A program made the translations under genes and the position numbers. Shown here piece after piece: positions 60,164 through 64,000 of a stretch of 64,000 nucleotides of DNA; the stretch's first letter is position 1, and every line of letters begins with the position of its first letter. The notes below the pieces were generated by a model, which saw nothing but the letters and a program-made list of their open reading frames with translations, did no database searches and had not been told where the DNA came from. Source of the DNA: Sphingomonas hankookensis (GTDB lineage Bacteria > Pseudomonadota > Alphaproteobacteria > Sphingomonadales > Sphingomonadaceae). The DNA lies in contig NZ_LQQO01000056.1 of NCBI RefSeq assembly GCF_001619955.1, positions 46,994-110,993 on the forward strand, given 5' to 3'.

Positions 60164-61978
60164 TCAGTTGTCGTCACCCATGCGCAGCGCGGCGATGAAG
60201 GCTTCCTGCGGGATGCTGACCGACCCGTATTCGCGCATCTTCGCCTTGCCCTTCTTCTGCTTGTCCAACAGCTTGCGCTTGCGGCTGGCGTCGCCGCCAT
60301 AGCATTTGGCGGTCACGTCCTTGCGCATCGCGCTGATCGTCTCGCGCGCGATCACCTTTCCGCCGATCGCCGCCTGGATCGGGATCTTGAACAGGTGGCG
60401 CGGGATCAGTTCCTTCAACCGCTCCACCATGCCGCGCCCGCGCGTCTCGGCGGTGCTGCGGTGGACGATCATCGACAGCGCGTCGACCGGCTCTTCATTC
60501 ACCAGGATGCTCATCTTGACGAGGTCGCCCTCGCGATAGCCGATCTGTTCGTAATCGAAGCTGGCATAGCCCTTCGACAGCGACTTCAGCCGGTCGTAGA
60601 AGTCGAACACGACCTCGTTGAGCGGCAGTTCGTACACCGCCTGCGCGCGTCCGCCGACATAGGTCAGGTTCATCTGGATGCCGCGCCGGTCCTGGCACAG
60701 CTTCAGGATACCGCCCAGATACTCGTCGGGGACATAGATCGTCGCCTGGATCCACGGCTCGCTGATCGTCTTGATCTTGTTGACGTCGGGCATGTCGGCC
60801 GGATTGTGCAGGTCGATCTGCGTGATGCCCGCCGGATCGGGATGGGTCAGCTCGATCTGGTACACCACCGACGGCGCGGTGGTGATGAGGTCGAGGTCGT
60901 ATTCGCGCGTCAGCCGCTCCTGGATGATCTCCAGATGCAGCAGCCCCAGGAACCCGCAGCGGAAGCCGAAGCCCAACGCCGCCGAGCTTTCCATCTCGAA
61001 GGTGAAGCTGGCATCGTTCAGCCGCAGCTTGCTGATCGATTCGCGCAACTTGTCGAAATCGGCGGCATCGACCGGGAACAGGCCGCAGAACACCACCGAC
61101 TGCACTTCCTTGAACCCCGGCAGGGGTTCGGCGGTCGGGCGCTTGGCGTCGGTGATCGTGTCGCCGACCATCGTCTGCGCCACTTCCTTGATCTGCGCGG
61201 TGATGAAGCCGATCTCGCCCGGCCCCAGGTCGGGCAGCTGCTCGATCTTCGGCCGGAACGCGCCGACCCGGTCGACCAGGTGCGTCGTGTCGGCATTCAT
61301 GAACTTGATCTGCTGGCCCTTGCGGATCGACCCGTCGATCACGCGGATCAGAATGACCACGCCCAGATACGGGTCGTACCAGCTATCGACCAGCATCGCC
61401 TTGAGCGGCGCATTGATATCGCCCTTGGGCGGCGGGATATGCGCCACGATCGCGTCGAGGATCTCGTCGATGCCGATGCCCGACTTGGCCGATGCCAGCA
61501 CGGCGTTCGACGTGTCGATGCCGATGATATCCTCGATCTCGGTCTTTACCCGTTCCGGTTCGGCGGCGGGCAGGTCGATCTTGTTGATGACCGGAATGAT
61601 CTCATGGTCATGCTCGATCGACTGATAGACGTTCGCCAGCGTCTGCGCCTCGACTCCCTGCGCCGCATCGACCACCAGCAGCGCGCCCTCGCACGCCGCA
61701 AGGCTCCGCGACACTTCATAGGCGAAGTCGACATGCCCCGGCGTGTCCATCAGGTTCAGGACATGGCCCTTCCATTCGAGGCGCACGGTCTGCGCCTTGA
61801 TGGTGATGCCGCGTTCCTTCTCGATATCCATATTGTCGAGCACCTGTGCCGACATCTCGCGCTCGGCGAGGCCGCCGGTCCGCTGGATCAGCCGGTCGGC
61901 CAGCGTCGACTTGCCATGGTCGATATGGGCGATGATCGAGAAATTACGCAGTTTGTCGAGCGGAGTGGCCACGGTCAC
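60164..61978 (-). CDS. lepA: Elongation factor 4 (LepA)
   Basis: 604-residue translational GTPase, full length. G1 [10 protein letters not shown]2 region [12 protein letters not shown]3 DTPGHVDF, G4 NKID, and the LepA-specific C-terminal domain ([23 protein letters not shown]). The start is GTG 61978; a second in-frame GTG two codons on is also possible. Acts in ribosome back-translocation or biogenesis under stress. Confidence 0.98.
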   Translation of the reverse strand: MTVATPLDKLRNFSIIAHIDHGKSTLADRLIQRTGGLAEREMSAQVLDNMDIEKERGITIKAQTVRLEWKGHVLNLMDTPGHVDFAYEVSRSLAACEGALLVVDAAQGVEAQTLANVYQSIEHDHEIIPVINKIDLPAAEPERVKTEIEDIIGIDTSNAVLASAKSGIGIDEILDAIVAHIPPPKGDINAPLKAMLVDSWYDPYLGVVILIRVIDGSIRKGQQIKFMNADTTHLVDRVGAFRPKIEQLPDLGPGEIGFITAQIKEVAQTMVGDTITDAKRPTAEPLPGFKEVQSVVFCGLFPVDAADFDKLRESISKLRLNDASFTFEMESSAALGFGFRCGFLGLLHLEIIQERLTREYDLDLITTAPSVVYQIELTHPDPAGITQIDLHNPADMPDVNKIKTISEPWIQATIYVPDEYLGGILKLCQDRRGIQMNLTYVGGRAQAVYELPLNEVVFDFYDRLKSLSKGYASFDYEQIGYREGDLVKMSILVNEEPVDALSMIVHRSTAETRGRGMVERLKELIPRHLFKIPIQAAIGGKVIARETISAMRKDVTAKCYGGDASRKRKLLDKQKKGKAKMREYGSVSIPQEAFIAALRMGDDN

Positions 61979-62136
61979 ACATTCGAAAAGAGTAGGATTG
62001 CAGCGCCCCTAGCAGCTTCCCCGCCAAAGCCAAACAGCACGACATACGAATCCCGCTTGCGGACCCCGAATCCGAGCGCTATAGGCGCGCCTCCAAGCAA
62101 CGGCAGGCGCCCCGAACGGCCCGGCCGATACTCCGT

Positions 62137-62213
62137 CGGGGAGTAGCTCAGCCTGGTAGAGCACTGCCTTCGGGAGGCAGGGGCCGGAGGTTCGAATCCT
62201 CTCTCCCCGACCA
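62137..62213 (+). tRNA. tRNA-Pro (CGG)
   Basis: 77 nt. Acceptor CGGGGAG / CTCCCCG, D-arm GCTC...GAGC, anticodon stem CTGCC / GGCAG with loop TTCGGGA (anticodon CGG), T-arm GGAGG-TTCGAAT-CCTCT, and genome-encoded ACCA end. Confidence 0.97.
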
Positions 62214-62272
62214 TTGGATCGTCACATATCGATATTTCGCCGCGCTGGCGGCCCGCCGTCCGGTCCGGTACG

Positions 62273-62818
62273 ATGTCGGCCATGACGCGCCCGTTCGATC
62301 GCCCCGTCCTCCATGCCCCGCCGCTCATCCTGCGCCGTCCGGAGCCACGCGACAGCGATGCCATCGTCCGCATCTGCGGCGATGCGGAGATCGCCCGGCG
62401 GCTGGCGCGGGTGCCGCATCCCTATGGCGCGACCGACGCCGCCTTCTTCCTCGACCATGTCGTGCCGCACGAATGGGTGTGGGCGATCACGCTGGACGGC
62501 GACGATACGCTGATCGGCGTGGTTGGCCTGACGCCAGGGGACGATCCGGCCTCGGCGGAACTCGGCTATTGGCTGGCACGCGAGCACTGGGGGCGCGGCA
62601 TCATGCCCCGCTCCGCCGGTGCCGTCGTCGGCTACGGCTTCGACACGCTCGGCCTGTCCACCATCACCTCGGGCTATTTCGAAGCGAACCCCGCCTCCGG
62701 CCGCGTGCTGGCCAAGCTCGGTTTCGTGGAGACCGGGCGGCAAATGGGCGACTGTCTCGCCACCGGCGCGCCCGTGTCGACGGTGCGTCTGGTCCTGCAA
62801 CCGGCAGGATTCGCCTGA
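62273..62818 (+). CDS. GNAT family N-acetyltransferase (RimJ/RimL-like)
   Basis: 181 residues (178 from the alternative ATG 62282). RimJ/L-type features: [20 protein letters not shown], a conserved acetyl-CoA loop region [15 protein letters not shown], and the [14 protein letters not shown] signature. Acetylates an amine of unknown identity. Directly downstream of tRNA-Pro. Confidence 0.88.
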   Translation: MSAMTRPFDRPVLHAPPLILRRPEPRDSDAIVRICGDAEIARRLARVPHPYGATDAAFFLDHVVPHEWVWAITLDGDDTLIGVVGLTPGDDPASAELGYWLAREHWGRGIMPRSAGAVVGYGFDTLGLSTITSGYFEANPASGRVLAKLGFVETGRQMGDCLATGAPVSTVRLVLQPAGFA

Positions 62819-62897
62819 AACCCATTGTGCAATGCAGCATGAAGCCCCATTCTCCAACAGCGGCCGATCGACGTCGCGGTTGAAGAGGTTTCGCGCC

Positions 62898-63953
62898 ATG
62901 CCGGCCCTGTCCGATACGATCCAGCAATTGCAGCGGATGCGCGCCGCCCATGGCAGACCGACGGTTCCCGACCGGCTGCACGACCTGACCGGCTTTGCCC
63001 CCGATCCCGGCAATCTGCGCGCGCGGGCCTATGTGCCCGAAACGCTGCGTCCCGGCGCGGCACTGGTGGTCGCTCTCCACGGCTGTACGCAGGATGCGGC
63101 GGTGTACGATCATGGCACCGGCTGGTCGACGTTGGCCGACCGCGAAGGCTTTGCCGTGCTGCTCCCCGAACAGCGCCGCGCCAACAACCCGAACCTGTGC
63201 TTCAACTGGTTCGAATCCGCCGACATCGCCCGCACCGGCGGAGAGGCGGAATCGATCGCAGCGATGATCGAGCACATGGTCGCTACCCACGCCATCGACC
63301 CGGCCCGCATATTCATCACCGGCCTCTCGGCGGGCGGTGCAATGACCGCCGTGATGCTCGCGACCTGGCCCGAAACATTCGCGGCGGGCGCGATCATCGG
63401 CGGCCTGCCCTATGGCACCGCCCTCGGCGTCCGTGCCGCGCTGGAGCGGATGCGCGGGATCGCCGCCGCCGATACGCTCGCCATCGCCCCCGGCCCCCGC
63501 ATGCCGCGCGTCGCCATCTGGCATGGCACCGCCGACCCGACCGTCGTGATCGCCAACAGCGACGCGCTGGTCCGGCAATGGCGTGACGTCCACGCGCTGC
63601 CGGCGGAACCGCGCAAGGGCGCAAACGGCCCCAACTGGTCGCACCGCGCATGGTGCGATCCGCACGGCAATCCCCTGGTCGAGGAATGGCGCATCACCGG
63701 CATGGGGCACGGCGTCCCCGTCGACAGCCGCAGCGGCATCGGCGCGACCGGCCCGTTCATGCTCGACGTCGGCCTGTCGAGCACCTTGGAGATCGCGCGC
63801 AGTTGGGGACTGGTCGCCGCCGAACCGACACAGGCGTCCGCGCCACCCTCGCCCAGGCTCGAGCGCCTGACGCCGGAACCTCCGGCGGTGCCGGGCAACG
63901 GCGTCCAGGCGACGATCGAAAAGGCCCTGCGCGCCGCCGGCCTGCTGCGCTGA
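62898..63953 (+). CDS. PHB depolymerase family esterase
   Basis: 351 residues. PF10503 motifs: ALVVALHGCTQDAAVYDHGTGW, EQRRANNPNLCFNWF, nucleophile elbow GLSAGGAM, WHGTADPTV and catalytic His in ITGMGHGVP. No clear signal peptide, so it may be cytosolic; substrate may be PHB, acetylxylan or feruloyl esters. SD-like GAAGAGG before ATG 62898. The phasin at 59250 fits a PHB link. Confidence 0.9.
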   Translation: MPALSDTIQQLQRMRAAHGRPTVPDRLHDLTGFAPDPGNLRARAYVPETLRPGAALVVALHGCTQDAAVYDHGTGWSTLADREGFAVLLPEQRRANNPNLCFNWFESADIARTGGEAESIAAMIEHMVATHAIDPARIFITGLSAGGAMTAVMLATWPETFAAGAIIGGLPYGTALGVRAALERMRGIAAADTLAIAPGPRMPRVAIWHGTADPTVVIANSDALVRQWRDVHALPAEPRKGANGPNWSHRAWCDPHGNPLVEEWRITGMGHGVPVDSRSGIGATGPFMLDVGLSSTLEIARSWGLVAAEPTQASAPPSPRLERLTPEPPAVPGNGVQATIEKALRAAGLLR

Positions 63954-64000
63954 CGCCTTGTCGGTAAGCGGACGGCACGGCACAGTCCGGCCGTGCTCAC

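Overview
The window is GC-rich (by eye roughly two thirds G+C), densely coding DNA from an alphaproteobacterium. The ribosomal proteins, RpoB/RpoC, two-subunit M16 peptidases, FNT transporter, type II secretion (T2SS) proteins and the dispersed palindromic repeats all fit Sphingomonadales, most likely a Sphingomonas-like strain. No rRNA, CRISPR array, prophage or intact transposon is visible. One tRNA (Pro, CGG) is present.

Layout. (1) 1-16946: a glycan-degradation locus. Six exported glycosidases (GH20 tail, GH2 beta-mannosidase, GH3, GH92 alpha-mannosidase, a GH67/GH20-like protein, GH29 alpha-fucosidase) run on the plus strand with 4-nt ATGA/GTGA stop-start overlaps. They converge on a GH2 beta-galactosidase and cutC. 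Together these are the exo-enzymes needed to trim N-glycan-type chains. (2) 16947-33840: rplJ-rplL and rpoB-rpoC, separated by about 6.9 kb that holds an esterase, an inactive/active M16 peptidase pair, an HTH/DUF2975 pair, a proline-rich membrane protein and a transposase scrap. rpoB has its own good sigma-70 promoter. (3) 33867-43002: mixed genes (DUF5694, FNT channel, two lipoproteins, uvrB, M20 amidohydrolase, glutaminase) separated by repeat-filled gaps. One gap holds a full-length Shine-Dalgarno sequence before an 18-codon ORF. (4) 43145-56401: a T2SS with gspF-E-M-L on the minus strand and gspG-H-I-C-D on the plus strand. It is followed by the PhoX alkaline phosphatase (minus) and a divergent three-gene set resembling GspL, GspM and GspC/N, with a candidate Pho box between them. 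gspJ and gspK are not in the window. (5) 56392-64000: a secreted unknown, modABC, a phasin, a tiny membrane protein, lepA, tRNA-Pro, a GNAT and a PHB-depolymerase-like esterase.

The most striking feature is the number of palindromic repeat elements (at least 17 copies of several families), some of which have entered genes. Two elements lie in frame inside the GH67/GH20-like protein. One lies directly after the gspI start codon and extends the prepilin leader from about 6 to 51 residues. One appears to supply the gspH start codon. Another sits between rpoB and rpoC. All assignments come from reading the sequence; no database search was run.
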